Shown here piece after piece: positions 4,830 to 11,319 of a stretch of 11,849 nucleotides of DNA (position 1 is its first letter; each line of letters begins with the position of its first letter). Made by a program: the position numbers and the translations under genes. The notes under the pieces are model-generated. The model saw only the letters and a program-made list of their open reading frames with translations. It was not told where the DNA came from and did not search any database. Origin of the DNA: JBASRP01 sp044866075 (GTDB lineage Bacteria; Actinomycetota; AC-67); NCBI GenBank assembly GCA_044866075.1, contig JBIOTQ010000136.1:1-11849 (forward strand). The letters are read 5' to 3'.

Positions 4830-6865
4830 ACGAGCGAAACGCCGTCGAGTTGGAGCTGCTCGAACGGCAGCTGGCTCGCGAGCGGCAAGCCCGGTTGGAG
4901 TCGGAGACCATCGCCGAGCGCGCCACGCGTGAGCTGTACGAAGCGATGCAGGGTATGGCCCGCTCCACCGCGATCGCGGAGCTGCTGGGAGCGGTCGCCG
5001 TCGCTGCGAACGAGGCCACGACCGCGCGCGACGCGATCGAGATCGTCCTCGAGCTCGTATGCAAGCACACGCGCTGGCCGCTGGGGCACGGCTTGCTCGC
5101 CACGGCCGACGGCGAAGAAGTGCGGTCGCTCGGCGTCTGGCATATGGACGATCGCGATCGCTGCGCGTTGTTCCGTGCCGTCACGGAGCAGATGGTCTTC
5201 AAGAAGGGAGTGGGACTGCCCGGCCGGGTGCTGGAGACCGGGGAACCGGCCTGGATCACTCGCGTCACCGAAGACTCCAATTTCCCCCGAGCGCCTTGGG
5301 CCCGCGAGGCCGGCCTCGAGGCGGCCTTCGCCTTGCCCGTCCTCGTTCGGAGTGAGGTCCGTGCGGTTCTCGAGTTCTTCTCGACCGAGGTGCTGTCCGT
5401 GGACGCCACCATGCTGCGGGTGATGGGACAGGTCGGCGCGCAACTCGGCCGGGTGATCGAACGAGAGGCCGCCGAGGCGCGTCTCACTCAGCAGGCGCTC
5501 TACGACGAGCTGACCGGGCTCCCGAACCGGCGTCTGCTGATGGACAGGATCGCGCACGCGCTCGCGCTCACGCACCGAACCGATGGGTCGGTGGATCTAC
5601 TGTTCCTCGACCTCGACGACTTCAAGACGATCAACGACAGCTTGGGTCACCAGGCCGGGGATGAGTTGCTGGCGCGGCTTGCGGAGCGCATCTCGGCGTG
5701 CCTTCGCACCGCCTCCACGGTGTCGCGCCTGTCTGATGCAACCGTCGCCCGTCTCGGGGGAGACGAGTTCGCGATCGTCCTCGAGAATTGCGCGGACCCG
5801 ACTCTGGTCGCGAGGAGGCTGTTCGAGGTTCTCCGCAAGCCGTTGACGGTTCAGGATCAGGAGATCTTCGTCTCGGGCAGCATCGGGATCGGGCTCGGCC
5901 GGTTGTGCCGGCTCGAGCCCGAGGAGCTGCTCGCCGCCTCCAACGTCGCGATGCACGTCGCGAAGCGCAACGGCAAGAACCGCATAGAGGTGTTCGAGCC
6001 CGCCATGCGCGAAGAGGTTCTCCGTCGCCATCAACTCGCCGCGGAGCTGCGTCGTGCGGTCGACGGCGAGCAGCTTCGGCTCAACTACCAGCCGGAGGTC
6101 TCGATCCACGACGGCCGTATCGTCGCCATGGAGGCGCTCGTGCGGTGGCAGCATCCGGTGTTCCAGATGGTCTCGCCGGCGGAGTTCATCCCGATCGCCG
6201 AGGACACCGGCATCATCGTCGAGCTCGGCCGTTGGGTGCTGCGGGAAGCGTGCCGTCAGGCGACGAGCTGGCGGGAGCATCGGCCCGAGCTGCGCGACAT
6301 CATCATCGCCGTCAACGTATCCGGCCGGCAGCTTCGAGACGAGAGCTTCGTCGACGATGTCCGCGCGGCGCTGTCCGCGGCCACGCTCCCGCTGGATCGC
6401 CTGTGTATAGAGGTGACCGAGAGCGTCCTGATGGAGGACGACGAGCAAGCGGCTGGGGTCATGAGACGTCTTCGCACGATGGGGGTGGGGTTGGCGGTCG
6501 ACGACTTCGGAACGGGGTATTCGTCGCTGGCGGCGCTGAACCGTTTCCCGACGGATACGTTGAAGATCGACCGATCGTTCGTGGCGCGGCTGCCCGACGA
6601 CGACGCGGCGACTATCGTGCGCGCAATCATCCGGCTCGGCCACAATCTGAACCTGACCGTCGTGGCCGAAGGCGTCGAGACCCCGCAGCAACTCGTCATG
6701 CTGCGCGAGTACGGCTGCGATCTCGCGCAAGGCTTTCACGTGGCGCGCCCCGTTCCCGCTGAGGAGTTCGCGCCGTTCGCACCGGAGACGTGGCAGCGGT
6801 GGCGAGCACCTGGAGCGCGGGGCCGGCGCCGCCCGATCACGAGGAAGGCCGCCGGCGCGGGTTGA
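4826..6865 (+). CDS. GAF-GGDEF-EAL cyclic-di-GMP synthase/phosphodiesterase
   Basis: This 679-residue cytoplasmic protein makes and/or degrades cyclic-di-GMP. Residues 1-45 are a charged coiled coil. About 48-212 is a GAF sensor domain (VGLPGRVLETGEPAWITRV is typical). From 220 comes a GGDEF domain with DELTGLPNRR (227-236), LDLDDFKTIND and an intact GGDEF at 311-315. From about 398 comes an EAL domain with E436-A-L, N497, E529, DDFGTGYSS (559-567), K580, E615 and Q635, the residues expected for an active phosphodiesterase. Both activities therefore look possible. An RxxD sequence (301-304) stands six rather than five residues before GGDEF, so the product-inhibition site may be altered. There are no membrane segments. 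The ATG at 4826 overlaps the H-NOX stop; longer in-frame starts lie inside hnoX. H-NOX most likely controls it by direct contact, as in proteobacterial pairs. Confidence 0.95.
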   Translation: MNERNAVELELLERQLARERQARLESETIAERATRELYEAMQGMARSTAIAELLGAVAVAANEATTARDAIEIVLELVCKHTRWPLGHGLLATADGEEVRSLGVWHMDDRDRCALFRAVTEQMVFKKGVGLPGRVLETGEPAWITRVTEDSNFPRAPWAREAGLEAAFALPVLVRSEVRAVLEFFSTEVLSVDATMLRVMGQVGAQLGRVIEREAAEARLTQQALYDELTGLPNRRLLMDRIAHALALTHRTDGSVDLLFLDLDDFKTINDSLGHQAGDELLARLAERISACLRTASTVSRLSDATVARLGGDEFAIVLENCADPTLVARRLFEVLRKPLTVQDQEIFVSGSIGIGLGRLCRLEPEELLAASNVAMHVAKRNGKNRIEVFEPAMREEVLRRHQLAAELRRAVDGEQLRLNYQPEVSIHDGRIVAMEALVRWQHPVFQMVSPAEFIPIAEDTGIIVELGRWVLREACRQATSWREHRPELRDIIIAVNVSGRQLRDESFVDDVRAALSAATLPLDRLCIEVTESVLMEDDEQAAGVMRRLRTMGVGLAVDDFGTGYSSLAALNRFPTDTLKIDRSFVARLPDDDAATIVRAIIRLGHNLNLTVVAEGVETPQQLVMLREYGCDLAQGFHVARPVPAEEFAPFAPETWQRWRAPGARGRRRPITRKAAGAG

Positions 6866-6926
6866 ACGGTCCGGGATAAAACGAGCGGCGGTGTCGGTCG
6901 CCTGAGATTGGGCGCCGGGCGGAGGT

Positions 6927-7385
6927 TCAGTGGGGCTCGTGTGGCCCGGCGATGACCTCGAGCGCGGAGGCGACGGCGCGGAGCTGCGTGCGGCTCAGCT
7001 TGCCGGTGAAGTGTTCCTGAATGCCGCGCAGATGGGTCCGCGCAGCCGCGCGCACGGTCCGTAGCCCCGCGGCGGTCAGGGACGCGAGCGCGACGCGGCC
7101 GTCGTCGGGCGCCGGCTTCCGGCGGACCATGCCGCGGTCGACGAGACCGTCGATCATACGCGTGACGCCGCTGGGCGTGATCAGCACGCGCCGGGCAAGC
7201 TCGGTCATGCGGAGCGACCGCTCGGGAGCCCGGGCCAGCCGAACGAGCACATCGTAGGAAGCGAGCGTCAGGTCGTGCTCGTCGCGCAACTCGCGATCGA
7301 GGGTGCGGATGACCTCGTGGTACGAGTGGAGGAGCGCCTGCCAGGCGCGCATCTCGTCGTCGCGGAGCCGGGCCACGCCGTGCAT
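6927..7385 (-). CDS. MarR-family transcriptional regulator
   Basis: The 152-residue product from the ATG at 7385 has the MarR fold: N-terminal dimerisation helix (WQALLHSYHEVIRTLDREL), winged helix (LTLASYDVLVRLARAPERSL, then MTELARRVLITPSGVTRMID) and the family wing PDDGRVALASLTAAG, followed by C-terminal helices. The frame also opens at a TTG (7409), but that codon is in the right arm of a 20-bp palindrome and lacks a ribosome site. The ATG also lacks one, so the messenger may be leaderless. It is divergent from a membrane-protein/oxidoreductase pair with only 14 bases between the start codons, so one operator can silence both. The inducer is unknown; MarR proteins usually respond to phenolic compounds or oxidants. 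Confidence 0.9.
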   Translation of the reverse strand: MHGVARLRDDEMRAWQALLHSYHEVIRTLDRELRDEHDLTLASYDVLVRLARAPERSLRMTELARRVLITPSGVTRMIDGLVDRGMVRRKPAPDDGRVALASLTAAGLRTVRAAARTHLRGIQEHFTGKLSRTQLRAVASALEVIAGPHEPH

Positions 7386-7393
7386 GCTAGCAT

Positions 7394-7413
7394 TTATTTG
7401 TGCACTCAAATAA
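7394..7413. promoter_or_regulatory. MarR operator, 20-bp palindrome over the divergent starts
   Basis: TTATTTG-tgcact-CAAATAA is a perfect 7-bp inverted repeat with further partial symmetry inside. AT-rich arms of this spacing are typical of MarR dimer sites. The GTG start of the membrane-protein gene (7400-7402) lies within it, and the marR ATG is nine bases away, so transcription in both directions must begin inside or next to the site. TAGCAT (7388-7393) is a possible plus-strand -10 box. Confidence 0.75.
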
Positions 7414-8026
7414 CTTCGCGGCGCGGTTCACGCAGCTCCTGATCGGACTGGTCGCGTTCGGGTACAGCGAGGCCTTGATGGTGCGGGCGCGGCTCGGGCT
7501 CGGACCGTGGGACGTGCTGCACCAGGGGCTGGCACGGCATACCGGTCTCGCGATCGGGACCTGGGTGATCATCGTCGGCGCCGCGGTCCTGCTGCTGTGG
7601 TGGCCACTCCGGCAGCGGCCGGGGATCGGGACGCTCTGCAACGTCGTGATCGTTGGTCTGGCGCTGAACGTGTCGCTGGACCTCATGCCCGATCCGCGCT
7701 CGCTGGGCCTTCGGTGGGCGTACCTGGTTGGCGGCACCGTGCTCAACGGGATCGCGACCGGCGCCTACATCGGCGCGGCGCTCGGGCCGGGCCCGCGCGA
7801 CGGGTTGATGGTGGGCCTCGCGAACAGGGGACACTCGATCCGCGTGGTCCGAACGATCATCGAGGTCTCCGTGCTGGTGATCGGCTGGGCGCTCGGCGGG
7901 ACTGTGGGCATCGGGACGGTTCTCTTCGCGCTCAGCATCGGGCCGATCGCGCACGTCACGATCCCGTTCTTCGGTCGCACCCGAGCCGTTGCGCGCAACG
8001 AGCGTCTGCGCGGGGAGGTCGCGTGA
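7400..8026 (+). CDS. YczE/YyaS/YitT-family integral membrane protein
   Basis: The 208-residue protein has about five to six membrane segments: near 9-28 (FTQLLIGLVAFGYSEALMV), 50-70 (AIGTWVIIVGAAVLLLWWPL), 75-96, 114-137 (WAYLVGGTVLNGIATGAYIG) and a long hydrophobic C-terminal stretch, 154-193. The signature LGLGPWDVLHQGLARHTGLAIGT, followed by RQRPGIGTL, is characteristic of this family, whose transport role is not established. The GTG start at 7400 is the only one that keeps the first helix. It has no ribosome site and sits inside the MarR palindrome, so leaderless translation is likely. Its stop overlaps the next gene as GTGA, and GGGGAGG near its end is that gene's ribosome site. It is probably induced when MarR releases the operator. 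Confidence 0.85.
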   Translation: MHSNNFAARFTQLLIGLVAFGYSEALMVRARLGLGPWDVLHQGLARHTGLAIGTWVIIVGAAVLLLWWPLRQRPGIGTLCNVVIVGLALNVSLDLMPDPRSLGLRWAYLVGGTVLNGIATGAYIGAALGPGPRDGLMVGLANRGHSIRVVRTIIEVSVLVIGWALGGTVGIGTVLFALSIGPIAHVTIPFFGRTRAVARNERLRGEVA

Positions 8027-8838
8027 GATTCGGGCTGAAGACCAACCAGAACGGGATCGACTGGCCGGAGCTCCTCGCGCGCGTCAGGTATGCCGAGGAG
8101 CAAGGGTTCGACGGGGCGTTCATCTTCGATCACTTCACGTCCGGCGATCCGCCGGAGGACTGCATGGAGGCGTGGTCGCTGCTCGCAGGGCTGGCCGCCT
8201 CGACCGAACGGATCCGGCTCGGCGCTTTGGTCACCGGGGTGACGTTCCGTCATCCCGCGGTGTTCGCGGCCCAAGCGGTGACGGTCGATCGCATTTCCGG
8301 CGGGCGTCTCGAGATCGGGATCGGCGCCGCGTGGAACGAGGCGGAACACCGCGCGCTCGGCCTCGAGTTCCCGCCGGATCGCGAGCGCGCCGAGCGGCTC
8401 GAGGAGGCCGTGCAACTGATGCGCTCGATGATGACGGAGGAGGAGGCCACCTTCGACGGCCGCTACTACTCGCTCGGCGGTGCGTCGTACCGGCCGCGGC
8501 CGGTGCAGTATCCTCACCCGCCGATCTGGATCGGCGCCGGAGGCGACCGCCGCACGATCCCGATCGCCGCGCGCCACGCGGACGTGTGGCACTGCTTCTC
8601 GCCGCTGGAAGAGCTGCCCGCGAAGGTGAAGATCTTCGAACACCACGCGCGCGACGCGGGTCGCGATCCGGACTCGATCCTTCGCGCGGCCACGGTGGAG
8701 TTGGAGGAGCCGATCGGCGCCGTAATGCAGCAGGTCGACGAGCTCGCCGCGCTCGGCTTCGGGTACGTGGTCGTTCAGTGGCCCGAGGCGGGCCGCGGGC
8801 TGGTCGACGAATTCGCGCGCCTCGTCATGCCGCGCTAA
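8023..8838 (+). CDS. LLM-class (luciferase-like) F420-type oxidoreductase
   Basis: The 271-residue protein is a luciferase-like TIM-barrel oxidoreductase. Family features are RFGLKTNQNG and WPELLARVRYAEEQGFDGAF at the first strand and helix, LAASTERIRLGALVTGVTFR with HPAVFAAQAVTVDRISGGRL in the middle, and IGIGAAWNEAEHRALGLEFP, a segment very common in F420-dependent members. PPIWIGAGGDRRTIPIAARH follows near the cofactor phosphate site. Reduced F420 or FMN could be the cofactor; F420 is favoured by these segments but not proven. The substrate is unknown. The GTG start overlaps the membrane-protein stop (GTGA), with GGGGAGG upstream, so it is the second gene of a MarR-controlled operon. It converges on ppk2 with a 10-base gap. 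Confidence 0.9.
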   Translation: MRFGLKTNQNGIDWPELLARVRYAEEQGFDGAFIFDHFTSGDPPEDCMEAWSLLAGLAASTERIRLGALVTGVTFRHPAVFAAQAVTVDRISGGRLEIGIGAAWNEAEHRALGLEFPPDRERAERLEEAVQLMRSMMTEEEATFDGRYYSLGGASYRPRPVQYPHPPIWIGAGGDRRTIPIAARHADVWHCFSPLEELPAKVKIFEHHARDAGRDPDSILRAATVELEEPIGAVMQQVDELAALGFGYVVVQWPEAGRGLVDEFARLVMPR

Positions 8839-8848
8839 GCGCCTCGGC

Positions 8849-9667
8849 TCAGTAGCGTTCCGGAATGAAAGTTTGATCGGTCATCGGCGGGCGGACGTAG
8901 CCCTTGTTCTTTTGCTCCGGCGGAAACTCGATCGGCTCGGGTGTGAGGTCCTCGTAGGGGATCAGACTCAGCAAGTGGCTGATGACGTTGAGCCGGGCGC
9001 GTTTCTTGTCGTCGGATGCAACCACGTACCACGGCGCCTGCTTGATGTCCGTGTACTTGAACATCTCGTCCTTGGCGCGCGAGTACTCCACCCACTTCGC
9101 TCGCGACTGCAGGTCCATCGGAGACAGCTTCCAGCGCTTCGTCGGCTTCTCGATGCGATCGCGAAAGCGCCGTTCCTGCTCGCCGTCGCTCACCGAGAAC
9201 CAGTACTTGATGAGGATGATCCCGGCGCGCGCGAGCATCCGCTCGAACTCCGGACACGAACGGAGGAAGTCCTGGTACTCCTCCTCGGTACAGAAGCCCA
9301 TCACCCGCTCGACGCCGGCGCGGTTGTACCAGCTGCGGTCGAACAGCACCATCTCTCCGGCGGCGGGCAGGTGCGCGACGTAGCGCTGGAAGTACCACTG
9401 CGTCGCCTCGCGCTCGGTCGGTGCGGGCAATGCGACGACCCTGCAGATGCGGGGGTTCAGTGACTCGGTGATCCGCTTGATCGCTCCGCCTTTTCCGGCG
9501 GCGTCGCGACCCTCGAAGATCACCACGACCTTCAGACCCTCGTGCTTGATCCACTGCTGGAGTTTGACCAGCTCGACCTGAAGCTTTCTCAGCTCCTGCT
9601 GATATTGCTTGTTGCCGAGTTTGGGCTTGGCATCTTTGATGTCCTTGGTGGATCCACGAGTCCCCAT
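8849..9667 (-). CDS. ppk2: Polyphosphate kinase 2
   Basis: The 272-residue enzyme transfers phosphate between polyphosphate and nucleotides in the cytoplasm. It carries the PPK2 signature set: Walker A GRDAAGKGG (53-61) in VVVIFEGRDAAGKGGAIKR, FDRSWYNRAGVERVMGF (109-125) as Walker B with the following lid region, QYQQELRKLQVELVKLQQWI at the N-terminus, and WKLSPMDLQSRAKWVEYSRA (179-198) with the YTDIKQAPWYVV segment. Length and single-domain layout fit class I PPK2, which usually favours making GTP or ATP from polyphosphate. The start is ATG 9667, because an in-frame TGA lies two codons upstream; its ribosome site is weak. A decayed fragment of a second copy lies at 3870-4013. It stands alone, converging on the oxidoreductase gene. 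Confidence 0.95.
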   Translation of the reverse strand: MGTRGSTKDIKDAKPKLGNKQYQQELRKLQVELVKLQQWIKHEGLKVVVIFEGRDAAGKGGAIKRITESLNPRICRVVALPAPTEREATQWYFQRYVAHLPAAGEMVLFDRSWYNRAGVERVMGFCTEEEYQDFLRSCPEFERMLARAGIILIKYWFSVSDGEQERRFRDRIEKPTKRWKLSPMDLQSRAKWVEYSRAKDEMFKYTDIKQAPWYVVASDDKKRARLNVISHLLSLIPYEDLTPEPIEFPPEQKNKGYVRPPMTDQTFIPERY

Positions 9668-9722
9668 GGTTCAGCCATCATGGTCTCGTTCAAGGAAGTT
9701 CGTCCAGACGCGGCCGTCTTTA

Positions 9723-9737
9723 CCATTTCGAGGGATG
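9723..9737 (+). repeat. 15-bp motif upstream of the DUF4234 gene, copy 1
   Basis: CCATTTCGAGGGATG occurs here and, with one change, at 10315-10329 (CCATTTCGAAGGATG), each time on the plus strand in the gap before a plus-strand gene (66 and 44 bases before the start codon). It could be a shared regulatory site, but a match of this quality is also expected a few times by chance in 11.8 kb. Confidence 0.3.
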
Positions 9738-9802
9738 ACAAAGAGGCGGCTTCGAGCTCATACTCGCCCAGGGGTACGACCCCCACGGGTGAGGAGGTCG
9801 CC

Positions 9803-10237
9803 ATGGCCGAGACGGTTACGGTCGAGGGAAAGCAGTACCTGAGGCGGAATCCGCTCGGTGTTCTCGGTCTCTCGATCATCACGATCGGGATCTACTTCTT
9901 CGTCTGGTACTACAAGATCAACAAGGAGCTTCGCGAGGCGGAGAACGATCCGACCATCAGCCCGATGCGCTCGCTGATGGCGGTGCTCTTCGGTTGGATC
10001 ATCATCGTCCCGCCGTTCCTCGCGATGTACAACACCGCCAAGCACGTGCAAGCGTTGGAGCAGCGGATGGGCGTGCAGCAGACGATCGAACCGATCCTGA
10101 CCGTCGTGCTGGAAGTGGTGTTCTCGCTGGGCAACGGGGCCTACGTGCAGGACCACATGAACCGCGCGTGGGACGCGGCCGGAGCGACGGCCGTACCGGC
10201 GGTTCCTCCGCCGGGGTCGAACCCGAGCCCGGCGTAG
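9803..10237 (+). CDS. DUF4234 small membrane protein
   Basis: The 144-residue product has three membrane segments: about 17-37 (LGVLGLSIITIGIYFFVWYY), 56-75 (SLMAVLFGWIIIVPPFLAMY) and a weaker one near 95-114. The entry RRNPLGVLGLSIITIGIYFF, then VWYYKINKEL, is the hallmark of DUF4234 proteins, whose role is not known. The C-terminus is Ala/Pro-rich (AVPAVPPPGSNPSPA) and probably disordered. The ATG at 9803 is chosen because GAGGAGG stands five bases upstream. The same frame is open to 9542, but those starts fall inside or close to ppk2 and lack ribosome sites; one of them (ATG 9680) would add 41 residues without family similarity. It forms a single-gene unit between ppk2 and the caspase gene. 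Confidence 0.85.
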   Translation: MAETVTVEGKQYLRRNPLGVLGLSIITIGIYFFVWYYKINKELREAENDPTISPMRSLMAVLFGWIIIVPPFLAMYNTAKHVQALEQRMGVQQTIEPILTVVLEVVFSLGNGAYVQDHMNRAWDAAGATAVPAVPPPGSNPSPA

Positions 10238-10314
10238 CGCCGCCGCTCGGACGTAGCGGGCGAGCCGGGAGGACTCCTCCGGAATCGCTCCGCATGCTGC
10301 CGACCCCGAGTTAG

Positions 10315-10329
10315 CCATTTCGAAGGATG
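10315..10329 (+). repeat. 15-bp motif upstream of the caspase-like gene, copy 2
   Basis: CCATTTCGAAGGATG differs from the copy at 9723-9737 in one base and sits 44 bases before the ATG at 10373. The intervening sequence has no clear -10 box. The same caution applies as for copy 1. Confidence 0.3.
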
Positions 10330-10372
10330 TTTCCGGCGCCGCGACCGCCCGTACGCTCTGGGCTGGGAAGAG

Positions 10373-11245
10373 ATGCGCGCGGCCATCCGATTGGTTGTGG
10401 CACTCACGCTCGCGCTCGGCGCGGCGGGAGTCTCCGCGCCGTTCGACATCTCCACGGCCGATCCGGCGGCGATCACGCTCAGCTCGTGGATCAAGACGAC
10501 CTATCCGAAGCAGGCAGCCGCTCGGGAGTACAGCACCATCCCGGCGACCAAGCGCTGGGCGTTGCTCATCGGGATCAACGACTACGCGAGTCCGACGGGC
10601 GATCTCGTGGGATCGAAACCCGACGCGGTCGAGCTCCGCACAGTTATGTTGAACCTGGGATGGCGATCCGATCACATCATCCTGTTGACGGACCGCGCCG
10701 CAACCGCGTCGCACATCATCCAGGCGCTCCGTTGGCTGGAGCTGAAGACCACCTACGCGTCGACCGTGGTGTTTCACTACGCCGGGCATGAGAAGTACAC
10801 GCGAACGACGTCGGACGGGGACAACGAGACGCGGGACGTCATGATCTGGGGCGCCGACAACCGGTACATCCTCGACGGCAACCTCGGGAAGGAGATGAAC
10901 CGCGTGCGGGCGTCGCGCATGTGGATCGACATCTCGACGTGCCGGGCGGCCGGCTTCAACGACTACGGGATGGTGAAGACGAACCGCGTTCTGACGTTCT
11001 CCTCGACGGCGAGCGAGTATTCGTACGACGTGCCGTCGTTACGTCACTCGGCGTTCGGGTACTACTTGATCCACCTCGGGATGTATCTCAAGCGGGGCGA
11101 CGCGAATCACGACGGAAGGGTCGCCGTCGAAGAGGCGGCCGCGTACGCTCGTCCGCTGGTCGTCGCGCAGACGTATCGAACCCAACATCCGGTGACGGTC
11201 GACAGGGTCACCGGAGGGATGTACCTGACGATCCCGCGGGCATAG
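10373..11245 (+). CDS. Exported caspase-like cysteine peptidase (C14/metacaspase type) with EF-hand
   Basis: The 290-residue protein opens with a signal peptide (MRAAIRL, hydrophobic core, cut near GVSA at 19-22). The caspase-like domain runs from about 61 (RWALLIGINDY, the first strand) to 235. His139 in VVFHYAGHE and Cys190 in MWIDISTCRAAGF form the expected catalytic pair, and FSSTASEYSYD (209-219) followed by SAFGYYLIHL is the usual region after the cysteine. Residues 243-254 (DANHDGRVAVEE) are a complete EF-hand calcium loop, with Asp, Asn, Asp, Gly and Glu at the ligand positions. Calcium activation, as in metacaspases, is therefore plausible. The start is preceded only by GGGAAG. Substrate and role are unknown; being exported, it is unlikely to act in cytoplasmic cell-death pathways. 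It converges on lon. Confidence 0.88.
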   Translation: MRAAIRLVVALTLALGAAGVSAPFDISTADPAAITLSSWIKTTYPKQAAAREYSTIPATKRWALLIGINDYASPTGDLVGSKPDAVELRTVMLNLGWRSDHIILLTDRAATASHIIQALRWLELKTTYASTVVFHYAGHEKYTRTTSDGDNETRDVMIWGADNRYILDGNLGKEMNRVRASRMWIDISTCRAAGFNDYGMVKTNRVLTFSSTASEYSYDVPSLRHSAFGYYLIHLGMYLKRGDANHDGRVAVEEAAAYARPLVVAQTYRTQHPVTVDRVTGGMYLTIPRA

Positions 11246-11260
11246 CCGTCTCCCCGCGAG

Positions 11261-11296
11261 TGCCTGACATGGCAGGCATGGCAGGCATGGCAGGCA
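11261..11296. repeat. Tandem 9-bp repeat with hairpin between caspase and lon
   Basis: CATGGCAGG is repeated three times head to tail (11268-11294), followed by CA. TGCCTG (11261-11266) can pair with CAGGCA of the first unit (11273-11278), or with the same six bases one or two units further on. The element lies in the 74-base gap between two converging genes. A role in transcription stop is possible but no T-run follows; it may simply be a slippage-prone microsatellite. Confidence 0.6.
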
Positions 11297-11319
11297 GTTC
11301 TGAGAGGTGGTGCCGGCCG

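Noticed and set aside
9542..9802. N-terminal extension of the DUF4234 protein
   Set aside because: It overlaps or abuts ppk2, lacks ribosome sites and has no family similarity. GAGGAGG fits the ATG at 9803.
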